Shown: positions 35,141 through 43,605, counted from the stretch's first letter. The stretch: 43,930 bases of DNA from Sulfurovum sp. (GCA_026982075.1 JALSHU010000095.1:1-43930); one strand, 5' to 3'. Made by a program: numbers and translations. Notes: a model not told the origin generated them from the letters alone.

Positions 35141-35866
35141 ATGAAAGCAGAACACAAAGAAGCTTCTCTAGAGGCTCAAGCAAAAGAAACAGAGCAACAT
35201 GAAGAGATAGTAAAAGAGTTAGAGTTTTCTTCTCTCTATCGATGGCAACATTGGATTAGAGCTTTATCGATAGTTATTTTAATAGCAACCGGTTTTTATA
35301 TTGCTATGCCCGTCATTGCACCCTCAGTAAGTTCTGAACCAGATAATTTTATGTATGCACTGTTTAGATCATGGCACCAAATTTTTGGGTTTGTTTTAAC
35401 GGCTGCTATTATTTTTAAAACATATTTGTTTTTAATGGCACGCGAACACGAAATGGAAAGAAGTTCATTACGGGATTTATTTGATATAAAAGTATGGTTA
35501 CAGCAGGTAGGATATTATCTTTTTATGACAAAACATCCTAAATTAAGAGGTGTGTATAATCCTGTACAATTCGCAGCATATATCTTCTTTTATATCTTGA
35601 TGTTTGTTCTTATCCTCACAGGATTGGTATTGTATGTACATGTATACCATGAAGGATTAGGGGGTGTGCTTTTTGATGTCATGCGTTGGTTTGAAGTACT
35701 CATGGGAGGTTTGGCAAATGTACGTGAGATTCATCACATCGCAATGTGGGGAGTCATTATATTTGTAATGGCTCATGTATATATGGCTGTTTTTAATGCA
35801 GTATTTGGAGAAGAAGGTGCTATGGATGCAATCTTTTCTGGTTTTAAATGGCATAAAAAACATTAG
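35141..35866 (+). CDS. hydC: Hydrogenase cytochrome b subunit
   Basis: A 241-residue membrane protein with a charged N-terminal extension (about 30 residues) and four hydrophobic helices. RWQHWIRALSIVILIATGFYI at the start, RSWHQIFGFVLTAAIIFK, and the last helix with REIHHIAMWGVIIFVMAHVY hold the His residues that bind two b haems, as in Wolinella HydC. It anchors HydAB to the membrane and passes electrons to menaquinone. It is followed at once by a strong terminator, so hydABC forms a transcription unit distinct from hydDE. Confidence 0.95.
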   Translation: MKAEHKEASLEAQAKETEQHEEIVKELEFSSLYRWQHWIRALSIVILIATGFYIAMPVIAPSVSSEPDNFMYALFRSWHQIFGFVLTAAIIFKTYLFLMAREHEMERSSLRDLFDIKVWLQQVGYYLFMTKHPKLRGVYNPVQFAAYIFFYILMFVLILTGLVLYVHVYHEGLGGVLFDVMRWFEVLMGGLANVREIHHIAMWGVIIFVMAHVYMAVFNAVFGEEGAMDAIFSGFKWHKKH

Positions 35867-35871
35867 GTTTA

Positions 35872-35911
35872 AAGCAGACAAAACGGAATACTGTTTTGTC
35901 TGCTTATTTTT
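35872..35911 (+). terminator. Strong intrinsic terminator after hydABC
   Basis: AAGCAGACAAAAC (35872-35884) and GTTTTGTCTGCTT (35893-35905) form a perfect 13-bp stem with an 8-base loop, followed by ATTTTTAT. It lies 5 bases after the hydC stop. Confidence 0.9.
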
Positions 35912-35917
35912 ATATTA

Positions 35918-35996
35918 CTTAAGAGGGAATTGGATTTTGGTGTTGTTATATTCTACTCTCCCCTCCCTTGACAATGCACCTGTTCCCTCCTAAGTG
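35918..35996 (+). promoter_or_regulatory. Inverted repeat and candidate promoter ahead of hydDE
   Basis: CTTAAGAGGGAA (35918-35929) and TTCCCTCCTAAG (35983-35994) match in 11 of 12 positions as an inverted repeat enclosing 53 bases. TTGACA (35968-35973) with TAAGTG (35991-35996) 17 bases on is a possible promoter that would start hydDE separately after the hydABC terminator. The -10 is weak. Confidence 0.4.
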
Positions 35997-36015
35997 ATAT
36001 AAAATAGTTTAAGGA

Positions 36016-36579
36016 ATGAATGTGAAAATTTTGATTATGGGCATAGGAAATGTACTATTTGGTGATGAAGGTGTTGGTGCTCACATGGCGAATCTCCTAG
36101 AAGAAAAATATGAATTTATATCTCAAGAACATACTGTAGATGTTCTTGATGGTGGCACTTTGGCACAACGATTAATACCTATCATTACCGATGGCTATGA
36201 CAGAGTAGTGCTTATAGACTGTGTCAATGTAGATGATGCTGAGATAGGAGATGTATACTGTTTTGACTTTGACAAAGTCCCTGATTATATCACATGGAAT
36301 GGTAGTGCCCACGAAGTAGAAATGTTACAGACATTACAGATGATCGAGCTAATGGGAGATTTGCCTCCTGTAAAGATTGTTGGGGTTGTACCCTACGTGA
36401 TAGGAGAAGACAGTACCTTTGCCATGACAAATGAAGTTGTAAATGCTACCATTACCATGGAAAAGAGTATTATAAAGTATATCCAATCGTTTGGTATTGA
36501 AGTAAAAACAAAAAAAGATTTACACATAAGAGATGTATCTGAATCAACATACATCAAAGGTGTGAACGTATGCTACTAG
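36016..36579 (+). CDS. hydD: Hydrogenase maturation protease
   Basis: A 187-residue protein of the HyaD/HybD peptidase family M52. The N-terminal IMGIGNVLFGDEGVGAHM contains the Glu (E18) that binds nickel; VDVLDGGTLAQRL provides an Asp and SAHEVEMLQ the His, the usual three ligands. It recognises the nickel-loaded HydB precursor and removes its C-terminal peptide. The HydB cleavage site has Gln in place of His, so this protease should be adapted to that sequence. The 3' end overlaps hydE by 10 bases. It is about 20 residues longer than HybD through its C-terminal tail. Confidence 0.95.
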   Translation: MNVKILIMGIGNVLFGDEGVGAHMANLLEEKYEFISQEHTVDVLDGGTLAQRLIPIITDGYDRVVLIDCVNVDDAEIGDVYCFDFDKVPDYITWNGSAHEVEMLQTLQMIELMGDLPPVKIVGVVPYVIGEDSTFAMTNEVVNATITMEKSIIKYIQSFGIEVKTKKDLHIRDVSESTYIKGVNVCY

Positions 36580-38237
36580 AACTACAACTTGACTATAGAT
36601 CATCTTCACAAATCTATGAAAAAATATTCCTGCGTACACTCAAAGCCCTCTCTTTAGAAGGCACGCTGCTTAGAGAACACTTTACTTTAAAACTTTATAT
36701 ACACGCCGACACTGCAGAAGAGTTAGAAAACTTTTCAACCCATTTTTCCAGTGCTCTACCACACTCAATTTTTCTTTATGATACAAAAGCTACAATGGTA
36801 GAAAAGATGCCTACGCTTTCAACAAAGCTTTTAGAAAATACAAGCCCCCCTATGCCATACTGTCCAACATGTTTAGAAGAAGCTACAGATAGGGAACATG
36901 AAAACTACTATAATATTTTTACAGCATGTGAAGTGTGTGGGTATGGTATTGAGGGTGAAAAACGTTCATACCAAGAGGAGATAAAAAAAGCTGCATTGTC
37001 TATTCAAAAAGGTGAAATAGTTGAACTCAATACATTTTACGGAAAATATTTTGTAGCACTCCCCAACAAAACATGCCATCAAATCACCTATGATATACTT
37101 TGTTATGACTTGGCAACAGTTGAAAAATATACCTATGCAAAGAAATCTGAGATTACCTCTTTGGGCGCCATAGAAAAGCCCCTGATAAAATTAAAGAAAA
37201 AGCTCAATCTTGTGATGGATTATGAAGATATCCAAGCAGATCTTCTTCGTTTTAAACTGCCAGATGATTTCATCCTTTTTTTTCTGATGGAAGAGTTACA
37301 TCAATTGGATATCCATCTTCTCTATATGACAAAAGAACATATAGCCCCCGATGACACACTTCTATTAGTCAATGCAACAAAAACATTAGAACCCATTGAG
37401 GTAGTTGCATCGGAAAATGATATTACCATCATCTCAGGGGATAAAGGTTTACCAAAATTCCCTATCAATGCAGAAAAAGTGAATCCACCTGAGGGTTCCT
37501 TTTACTCTGTGATTAAAGAGCATCATCTAGAAAATGAGATTGTAGCGGGTATCCATTTGAGTAGAAACTATAAAAACAATGTACTTATTTATGGTAAAAA
37601 ATTTGGTACCTTAGAATACCTCTCTTTTGAATTTAAGTTTGATTCTATGCAAGAGATATTTGAAAATATTCATAACACCAATGAAACAGGCGTGAAAATT
37701 CTAGAAAATTTTAAGAAAACATTCCCTGAACATTATGAAAAAATTTCTACGATTGTCTTCGAAAAAAAAGTATTTAATCTCTATACTTTATGGGGCATCA
37801 TGTCTATTATTTTAGATTTTACAAAGACACAGAGCATAGAAGAAGCGGCTAGAATTCTTGAAGAAGGTGCTATGTCATTTTTAGGAGAGAAAGGACCAAG
37901 AATCGATTATAAACTTTTAAATATTAAGCATAAAATTTATTTAGATCCACTCATGACCATAAGAACTGCAATGAGTTTTAAACTAGCCGGTGTGGATCAA
38001 CTCACGCTTTCCTATGGTATCATAGAAAGTTTTCTAGAATTTATTGCAAATGAGTTTGATGAAGTGAAACAGAATATGGGCGTTACTGCTATTACTGTTA
38101 CAGGTTCTTTGCTAGGAAACAGAAATATTTTTTCTAAAATGAGTAAAGAGATAGCCATAAATCATAATATCTATTTTAACAATGAACTCACTGTTGAAGG
38201 TAAAGGGATGTTTTACGGAGGGAACTCACTTTCATAA
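36570..38237 (+). CDS. hydE: HydE-type hydrogenase accessory protein with one HypF-like zinc finger
   Basis: A 555-residue protein matching in position and size HydE of the Wolinella hydABCDE locus; its exact role is not known. Residues 98-123 hold CPTC and CEVCG in exact CX2C-X18-CX2C spacing, the geometry of the zinc fingers of the carbamoyltransferase HypF, which has two of them. The stretch GEIVELNTFYGKYFVA and the C-terminal third, with TGSLLGNRNIFSKM, also recall parts of HypF-like proteins. The N-terminal acylphosphatase motif of HypF is not seen. It could be a degenerate HypF paralogue that aids membrane hydrogenase assembly. It is not the radical SAM HydE of [FeFe] hydrogenases. Confidence 0.85.
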   Translation: MLLELQLDYRSSSQIYEKIFLRTLKALSLEGTLLREHFTLKLYIHADTAEELENFSTHFSSALPHSIFLYDTKATMVEKMPTLSTKLLENTSPPMPYCPTCLEEATDREHENYYNIFTACEVCGYGIEGEKRSYQEEIKKAALSIQKGEIVELNTFYGKYFVALPNKTCHQITYDILCYDLATVEKYTYAKKSEITSLGAIEKPLIKLKKKLNLVMDYEDIQADLLRFKLPDDFILFFLMEELHQLDIHLLYMTKEHIAPDDTLLLVNATKTLEPIEVVASENDITIISGDKGLPKFPINAEKVNPPEGSFYSVIKEHHLENEIVAGIHLSRNYKNNVLIYGKKFGTLEYLSFEFKFDSMQEIFENIHNTNETGVKILENFKKTFPEHYEKISTIVFEKKVFNLYTLWGIMSIILDFTKTQSIEEAARILEEGAMSFLGEKGPRIDYKLLNIKHKIYLDPLMTIRTAMSFKLAGVDQLTLSYGIIESFLEFIANEFDEVKQNMGVTAITVTGSLLGNRNIFSKMSKEIAINHNIYFNNELTVEGKGMFYGGNSLS

Positions 38238-38255
38238 ATACCCCTCCTCCATACA

Positions 38256-38675
38256 CTATTTACTCAGATTTTTATCTTCATCTTTCACATGCGTAATTCT
38301 TTGTTGCAGCCCAGACCCAAACATTAACTCCTTAAATGTTCTATCTAAGGCTTTACTTTTAAAGTTTTTAGTGACAAGCTCCATCTGGAACCGTACATAA
38401 TCACCCACTTTAACATCAGCTGCATTCACAGCAACCCAAAACGTTTTTTCAGTTTTTTCTTTCACTTCTAAGTACGTATATGCTCCACCTTGCTCTACAG
38501 ACACCACTTCACCTTTATAGTAAGGATTGTTATTTTGTCTGGCATGAGGATTTGTAGTTCCTGCTACTTTTTCTGTACTATTGGTATCAATCTTTTGTAC
38601 CATTTCTGCCAAAGACCCTGATTCTGTGGCAAATACCACACATGTTGTTGCGATGAGTAAACTTATTTTTATCAT
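38256..38675 (-). CDS. nrfJ: NrfJ-like periplasmic protein, function unknown
   Basis: A 139-residue protein with an N-terminal signal peptide (MIKISLLIATTCVVFA). The mature part has a polar, Asn-rich linker and a compact beta-rich domain (YKGEVVSVEQGGAYTYLEVKEK, KVGDYVRFQMELV) that looks like an OB fold. There is no haem motif. Its position after nrfI matches nrfJ of the Wolinella nrfHAIJ operon. The start shares one base with the nrfI stop (TAATG), so it is made along with the haem lyase. The function is unknown; a role in cytochrome maturation or nitrite reductase assembly is inferred from context only. Confidence 0.8.
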   Translation of the reverse strand: MIKISLLIATTCVVFATESGSLAEMVQKIDTNSTEKVAGTTNPHARQNNNPYYKGEVVSVEQGGAYTYLEVKEKTEKTFWVAVNAADVKVGDYVRFQMELVTKNFKSKALDRTFKELMFGSGLQQRITHVKDEDKNLSK

Positions 38676-41074
38676 TATTTTTCCTTTATATTTACATTTA
38701 ATTTTCGTTTAGGATACGCCAAGATAATCACAGTCAAAATAATACCTGAGGTCATATAAACCCAATAAGGGATAGGCACAGGGTCACCCGTAGCATACGA
38801 ATGCATACCCGCCAAATAAAAGTTCACCCCAAAGTACGTCATCAATATAGAAAAAAATGACACGACCGATAATACTGAAAACAGATAAACTGAATACCAA
38901 GGTTTTATCAGCCGGACATGAAGCACCATCACATACACTAAAATAGAAATATATGCCCATGTCTCCTTAGGATCCCAACCCCAGTACCGTCCCCAAGATT
39001 CATTTGCCCAAATACCTCCTAAAAAATTACCTATTACCAACAGAGTTAGTCCCAGTGTCAATGCTACTTCATTAATGTGTCGAATATTTTTTATATGTGT
39101 ATCTATATGGATACGCGTTTCACTTCTTAAGAGAAACAGGAGTAGTGTTATAAGCCCAAGTATCGCGCCAACACCAAAAAACCCATAACTAGCTGTAATC
39201 ACAGAAACATGTACAGAGAGCCAATATGATTTTAAGACGGGCACAAGATTCGTTATCTCTGGATCAATCTCACCCAAATATGCTGCAAAGATAAAAATAC
39301 CTGCCATCATCAATGATGCAGCCAAAGCAATCGTAGACTTTCTTAAAAATACAACCCCTGTCAAGACTGCAGCATAAGCGATATAAACCATGGTTTCATA
39401 GGTATTTGAAATAGGAGCATACCCACCAATATACCAACGTAACCCTATACCCAAAGTATGTATAGCAAAAAGTACAAATGCAATACTACTTGTGAATACT
39501 TTCACTTTTTTAGAGATAAGTCTATTGTAAAACATAGAAGTCAATCCATACACAAGTAATACCAATCCAAAGAACAAATATGCCATAGAAAGCCTAAAAA
39601 ATAATCTCAAATGATTAAACCATACTTCTATTTTTAGCTTTAATTCATCAGGATAAACAGACTTTCCAAACTCTTTTTGATATGCCTTGATATCTTCTAT
39701 ATACGAAAATCCTTTGTCATATTGTCGGTTATATGTATCATCCAGCAACCTACTTGTGCTTCTTTTTACAATAGAATTGTCAGATGTTGCAAACATCGTT
39801 TTAAAATCTACCCATTTATTACGTTCATTATCAACTAAAGGGAACAACGTTAAAAGTACTCCACGGTAAGACATAAAGGCAATGTTAAGCCGCTCATCTG
39901 CTCTAATGATATCTCTCTCGTAGGTACCTCTTTTGGAGGGAACCAGCTGATTGGCTTTTTCTACTTCTGCTGTGAGTTTATAGTTTCCTTTTGCATCAAA
40001 AAAATCTGTAAACTTTGCCAGTTTTTGCTTTTTACCTACGCCAAGTTTTTCTCTAAGTTTAGGTGTTTTAATACGAATGAGATTCACTTTTTTCCACACA
40101 TCTGGACGAGAAAACATCCCTAAAACAACTTGATTGGCATCCATGCCTTCCCATGTACTTCTTCCTGTAAGTTTATTAAGTACCTCCTTATTTTGTGTAT
40201 CTAAGGGTTTCATCCTCCCTACAGGACCTTGTACGACCAAATTTCCAAAAGATGTGGCCAATGCTTTTGATTTTTCTTTATGTTCCAAGAGATAATGATC
40301 TATATACTCCCCATAATCTGCCTGTATCGGTGTGGGTAGGCTCATCCAAAGTAGAGGTAACAATAGTGAAGCAATAGGCATTTTTTTGATTTTAGAAATA
40401 AGATACTGAAACCTTGATTTTTTATCAAAAAGATTTAAGATGAGTCCTAAAAAAAGTAAGGCATATCCTATATAAGTTATCTCCACTCCAGGATCTTTAT
40501 TGACGGAGAGTTGTGTGCCTTTTTCATCTGTATCATACGAAGTTTGAAAAAACTTGTATCCACCGTAGGTTAATGTATTGTTCATGTAAATTTGTGCGTC
40601 AAACTCTTCATCATTTACTTTATCTATCACTGTCACATCTGAAGAAAATTCTGATGGTGACCTACTTCCGGGATAGCGTGTTAAAGTAAAATCTTTCAAA
40701 GCTATATAAAACGGTGTTTCTACTTGTTTATCACCTATTTTAATAATATTGGATTTCTCTCCTTCACGTATATGCATCATCCCATCTAGACCAAAATAAT
40801 GTGTCACAGCTGCACCAAAAAGTATGATAAGAAATGCCGAATGAAAGAGTGTACGTGCTTTGACACGATACATCTTGGTTTTATCTATAACAACTATAAG
40901 ATTAATGGAAGCTATAAAAAAGGTAAGCTGATACCACCAAGCATTATACACCAACTCTTTAGCTCTGGCTGAGCCAAAATCATTTTCGATAAATGTACCT
41001 ACAGCCGCACCTACAGCTAAAATAATAAACAATAATATCATTAATTTGTAGGAGCTTATTATTTTAACTAACAA
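38675..41074 (-). CDS. nrfI: CcsBA-type cytochrome c haem lyase, NrfI type
   Basis: A 799-residue fusion of ResB/CcsB (N-terminal, beginning with SYKLMILLFIILAVGAAVGTFIEN) and CcsA domains. The haem-handling WWD-type motif is WGRYWGWDPKETWAY near residue 690. More than ten membrane helices and a large periplasmic domain between the two halves are evident. In Wolinella NrfI attaches haem to the CX2CK site of NrfA; the NrfA here has that site, so the same role is expected. The start codon appears to be TTG at 41074 with AAAGG 9 bases upstream; the next Met (residue 12) lacks a ribosome site. Two overlapping hairpins separate it from nrfA. Confidence 0.94.
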   Translation of the reverse strand: MLVKIISSYKLMILLFIILAVGAAVGTFIENDFGSARAKELVYNAWWYQLTFFIASINLIVVIDKTKMYRVKARTLFHSAFLIILFGAAVTHYFGLDGMMHIREGEKSNIIKIGDKQVETPFYIALKDFTLTRYPGSRSPSEFSSDVTVIDKVNDEEFDAQIYMNNTLTYGGYKFFQTSYDTDEKGTQLSVNKDPGVEITYIGYALLFLGLILNLFDKKSRFQYLISKIKKMPIASLLLPLLWMSLPTPIQADYGEYIDHYLLEHKEKSKALATSFGNLVVQGPVGRMKPLDTQNKEVLNKLTGRSTWEGMDANQVVLGMFSRPDVWKKVNLIRIKTPKLREKLGVGKKQKLAKFTDFFDAKGNYKLTAEVEKANQLVPSKRGTYERDIIRADERLNIAFMSYRGVLLTLFPLVDNERNKWVDFKTMFATSDNSIVKRSTSRLLDDTYNRQYDKGFSYIEDIKAYQKEFGKSVYPDELKLKIEVWFNHLRLFFRLSMAYLFFGLVLLVYGLTSMFYNRLISKKVKVFTSSIAFVLFAIHTLGIGLRWYIGGYAPISNTYETMVYIAYAAVLTGVVFLRKSTIALAASLMMAGIFIFAAYLGEIDPEITNLVPVLKSYWLSVHVSVITASYGFFGVGAILGLITLLLFLLRSETRIHIDTHIKNIRHINEVALTLGLTLLVIGNFLGGIWANESWGRYWGWDPKETWAYISILVYVMVLHVRLIKPWYSVYLFSVLSVVSFFSILMTYFGVNFYLAGMHSYATGDPVPIPYWVYMTSGIILTVIILAYPKRKLNVNIKEK

Positions 41075-41107
41075 TGGAGGATACCTTTATTTTAACTGTT
41101 TGCCTGC

Positions 41108-41157
41108 ATACATCTTTGTATAAACATGTATTTTAGTATGTTCATACAAAGATGTAT
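41108..41157 (-). other. Long hairpin A between nrfA and nrfI
   Basis: ATACATCTTTGTAT (41108-41121) and ATACAAAGATGTAT (41144-41157) are perfect 14-bp complements; inside, AACAT and ATGTT add five more pairs after one mismatch. There is no T-tract after it, so it is more likely an RNA processing, stability or attenuation element than a plain terminator. Confidence 0.8.
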
Positions 41158-41180
41158 CTAGGGCATATTACCCTAGATAC
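41154..41180 (-). other. Hairpin B between nrfA and nrfI, overlapping hairpin A
   Basis: GTATCTAGGG (41154-41163) and CCCTAGATAC (41171-41180) are perfect 10-bp complements with a 7-base loop. Four bases (41154-41157) are shared with hairpin A, so the complete stems cannot form together. It begins 14 bases after the nrfA stop codon. Confidence 0.8.
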
Positions 41181-41193
41181 AATGTGACCTGTC

Positions 41194-42714
41194 TTACTTT
41201 CTGTTGTTAAAGTAAGAAGACTCCAAGTCTACATCTTTTCTATTTTCTTTGTCAAGATCACCATTTTTCTCAGCTATCTTGTACCACTCTTTTTCCAATG
41301 TAGCTTTAAAGGCTTCTTTCTCAGCTACTAGTTTTTCATAAGGGACACCCGCAAGAGCTTGTGCCTTCTCTTTTGTTGAGAAATCAGGTGCAGCGTAATT
41401 CATCACACCATGTTTAGCCAACACACCCACTAATTTTATTCTAGCATTTTGTGCTTTCTCATTTGCCACAGCTAAAATTCTCAATGTCTCTTCTGGAGCA
41501 TGGAAAAATGATGGATGAGATGCCACAGCATAATCCCAATACCATTGACCAGACCTTATGTCATCTCTTACTGGCTTAAGCTCTTCATCCGTAGCGCCTA
41601 CTTCCATAGCTTTAGCAGTCTCTAGGTGTGCTTTAGCCAAGTTGTCCATAGCCAATTCATGAAGTTGATCTTTTCTTTCATACTTCCTATGCACAATCGC
41701 TTCAAGTGTTTTCTCATCTTGTCTGTGACACGGCATACAAGATCTATCCATTGTGTTAAGTGGGTTTTGCAACTGGTGGTCAGAATACTTCACGGAACCC
41801 TCTTGCGTATAAGGCATATGACAATCTGCACATGAAACACCTTTTTGTCCATGAATACCTGTTTTATACAGTTCATACCCTGGGTGCTGCGCTTTTAAGA
41901 TAGGGGTACCTGATATTTTGTTCTTAAAGTCAGTATGTCCGACATCATTATAGTATTTCTCTGCACCTTCAACCGTGAGACCATTTGCCCAAGGAAGGGT
42001 TACTACTTTAGCTACCTTTTCTACACCATCTTTATCTGTCCACTTCTCTTTTTTGAAATAATATTCTACGTGACACTGTGCACAAACCAAATTACGTTTT
42101 TCCTGGTGTGTTGAGTCTTCAAATGTTGGAAGTCCAGCTGCCACCAATGCACGGTCAAGGTGTGGTACTCTCACTTGAAGTTCAGCCGTATTATTATCAT
42201 GACAAGAAGCACAGCCAATGGTATTGACTATTTCATGACCATATTTCGCCCATTTTCCTGTAAAGTACTCTAGCTCTCCATCTCTCTCCTGAATTCTAGG
42301 CACATCTGGAGACTTACATGTCCAACATGCTGTAGGCATAGGCCCTGTTTTCGCATCAGTTGGGGCTCCTGTTCTAAGCGTATTTACATTGTCTTGTAAT
42401 GCATAGTAATGTCCACGAGGTGCATTATAGTCTTTAGCAAATCCATATCCTGCCCAAAGCACAGCAAGCTGTGGTTTTTCTTCTAACATGTCTATGATTT
42501 CAGAACTCTCTTTTGTTTTCTTCCAAGAACTATATTGCCTAGGATAGTATCTAGCCCACTCAGAACTTTTATGCTTCACCTCTTGTTTCACCACAGGGGA
42601 TGTAGTCAAGTCTATACGCTCTTGTTCACGCTCATTCACACTTTGCGCTAACAATGCCATAGTACCTATAGCAATCACAGAACCAGTGAGTAACAATTTG
42701 TAATTTATCTTCAT
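41194..42714 (-). CDS. nrfA: Pentahaem cytochrome c nitrite reductase
   Basis: A 506-residue periplasmic enzyme with an N-terminal signal peptide. Five haem motifs are present: CWTCK (C130-K134, the catalytic haem with Lys as ligand), then GCASCH, VCAQCH, SCADCH and SCMPCH. It reduces nitrite to ammonia with six electrons and forms a complex with NrfH. It can also act on nitric oxide and hydroxylamine. The special CX2CK site explains the dedicated haem lyase encoded downstream. It is the second gene of nrfHAIJ, 15 bases after nrfH; the length is typical of the family. Confidence 0.98.
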   Translation of the reverse strand: MKINYKLLLTGSVIAIGTMALLAQSVNEREQERIDLTTSPVVKQEVKHKSSEWARYYPRQYSSWKKTKESSEIIDMLEEKPQLAVLWAGYGFAKDYNAPRGHYYALQDNVNTLRTGAPTDAKTGPMPTACWTCKSPDVPRIQERDGELEYFTGKWAKYGHEIVNTIGCASCHDNNTAELQVRVPHLDRALVAAGLPTFEDSTHQEKRNLVCAQCHVEYYFKKEKWTDKDGVEKVAKVVTLPWANGLTVEGAEKYYNDVGHTDFKNKISGTPILKAQHPGYELYKTGIHGQKGVSCADCHMPYTQEGSVKYSDHQLQNPLNTMDRSCMPCHRQDEKTLEAIVHRKYERKDQLHELAMDNLAKAHLETAKAMEVGATDEELKPVRDDIRSGQWYWDYAVASHPSFFHAPEETLRILAVANEKAQNARIKLVGVLAKHGVMNYAAPDFSTKEKAQALAGVPYEKLVAEKEAFKATLEKEWYKIAEKNGDLDKENRKDVDLESSYFNNRK

Positions 42715-42729
42715 CTTTCTTCTCCTTTT

Positions 42730-43263
42730 TTATTTTACTTCTTTGACACCAAGATTATGTGGTGTTGTTGTAAGCCCTCTTACTTTACCGTGAGGTACCT
42801 CTTTATGACAATCCCAACATTTTCTACCATTTGCAACATAATCATCTTTAAAGTTATGATACTTGTCTGCATTACTAGTAAGTGTTGATGTGATACTTTC
42901 ATGACAGGATATACAATTTTTTTGTACCCGTTTCGCCCCATCATCACTGATTCTCATCGCAGGTTCATACGTATTAAATGTAAATGCCAAGGTATGATTC
43001 CAACCATCTACAGCTTTTGCCTTATATTTATCAAAGAAATTATCTGTTGGTAAATGACACTCCACACAGGTAACATCTCGTGCATGAGAACTATGCTGCC
43101 AAGTCGCATACTGCGTGTTCATTACATGACAGTTAATACAAGCTTTTGGATCTTTTGACAAATACGACCATGCTTTTGCAATATATGCCATATAAACAAA
43201 AAAGATAGCTGCTATAATAAAAGCGATAATAGCAAGTATCTTCAGCGTACTTTTTTCCTTCAT
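42730..43263 (-). CDS. nrfH: Tetrahaem cytochrome c quinol dehydrogenase
   Basis: A 177-residue NapC/NirT-family protein. An N-terminal membrane anchor (about residues 8-30) is followed by four haem motifs, CINCH, CVECH, CISCH and CWDCH. It oxidises menaquinol at the periplasmic face and passes electrons to NrfA. The Met after the first motif (CHVMNTQY) corresponds to the unusual axial region of Wolinella and Desulfovibrio NrfH. The gene has a very strong ribosome binding site (AAGGAGG), and its promoter carries an FNR-type box. Confidence 0.97.
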   Translation of the reverse strand: MKEKSTLKILAIIAFIIAAIFFVYMAYIAKAWSYLSKDPKACINCHVMNTQYATWQHSSHARDVTCVECHLPTDNFFDKYKAKAVDGWNHTLAFTFNTYEPAMRISDDGAKRVQKNCISCHESITSTLTSNADKYHNFKDDYVANGRKCWDCHKEVPHGKVRGLTTTPHNLGVKEVK

Positions 43264-43580
43264 CTCTCCTCCTTTTTCAAGTTTATAACCCCCTGAATAC
43301 TACGAAACATAGTAAAAGTTATTGGTAAATCATACATCAGTCAAAGAAGAAAAAAATTGATATGCATCAAAAATAATGTTTAAAGAGTTCAAAGAAACTG
43401 TATATTAGCAGTTTTGTGTAGTTTTATCTATTGTACTTTTTGATTTTAAAATCTTTCAAAAAAATTATAGGCTCTTACTATATAAAAAAGTAAAGACTAT
43501 TTATCTACATACCAAATAATTTGGACATTATTTTTAATAAAAAGTTAATATTATTTATAGAAAGCGTAAAGAGAAAGTAG
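43264..43580. other. AT-rich intergenic region between rpsI and nrfHAIJ
   Basis: The gap between nrfH and rpsI is 386 bases. The part nearest nrfH carries the nrf promoter and FNR-type box; the part nearest rpsI carries two hairpins, listed separately. The middle (about 43385-43560) is strongly AT-rich with a 12-bp palindrome GATTTTAAAATC (43442-43453), and I see no gene or RNA in it. Confidence 0.6.
43329..43370 (-). promoter_or_regulatory. FNR/CRP-type box and -10 of the nrfHAIJ promoter
   Basis: TTGAT-ATGC-ATCAA (43357-43370) is a perfect FNR-type palindrome. On the minus strand TATGAT (43334-43329) is a good -10 element, beginning 29.5 bases from the box centre, exactly as at hydABC. This predicts a start near 43322 with the box at about -41.5, and a 59-base leader before nrfH. 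Confidence 0.78.
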
Positions 43581-43605
43581 TTTGCAAGAGAAACTCTCTT
43601 GCAAA
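43581..43605 (-). terminator. Second hairpin downstream of rpsI
   Basis: TTTGCAAGAG (43581-43590) and CTCTTGCAAA (43596-43605) form a perfect 10-bp stem with a 5-base loop. On the minus strand it is followed by a pyrimidine-rich stretch. Together with the hairpin closer to rpsI it makes a tandem terminator. Confidence 0.7.

Noticed and set aside
36570-38237. HydE as the radical SAM maturase of [FeFe] hydrogenase
   Set aside because: There is no CX3CX2C motif, and the neighbours are [NiFe] hydrogenase genes; the shared name is a coincidence of nomenclature.
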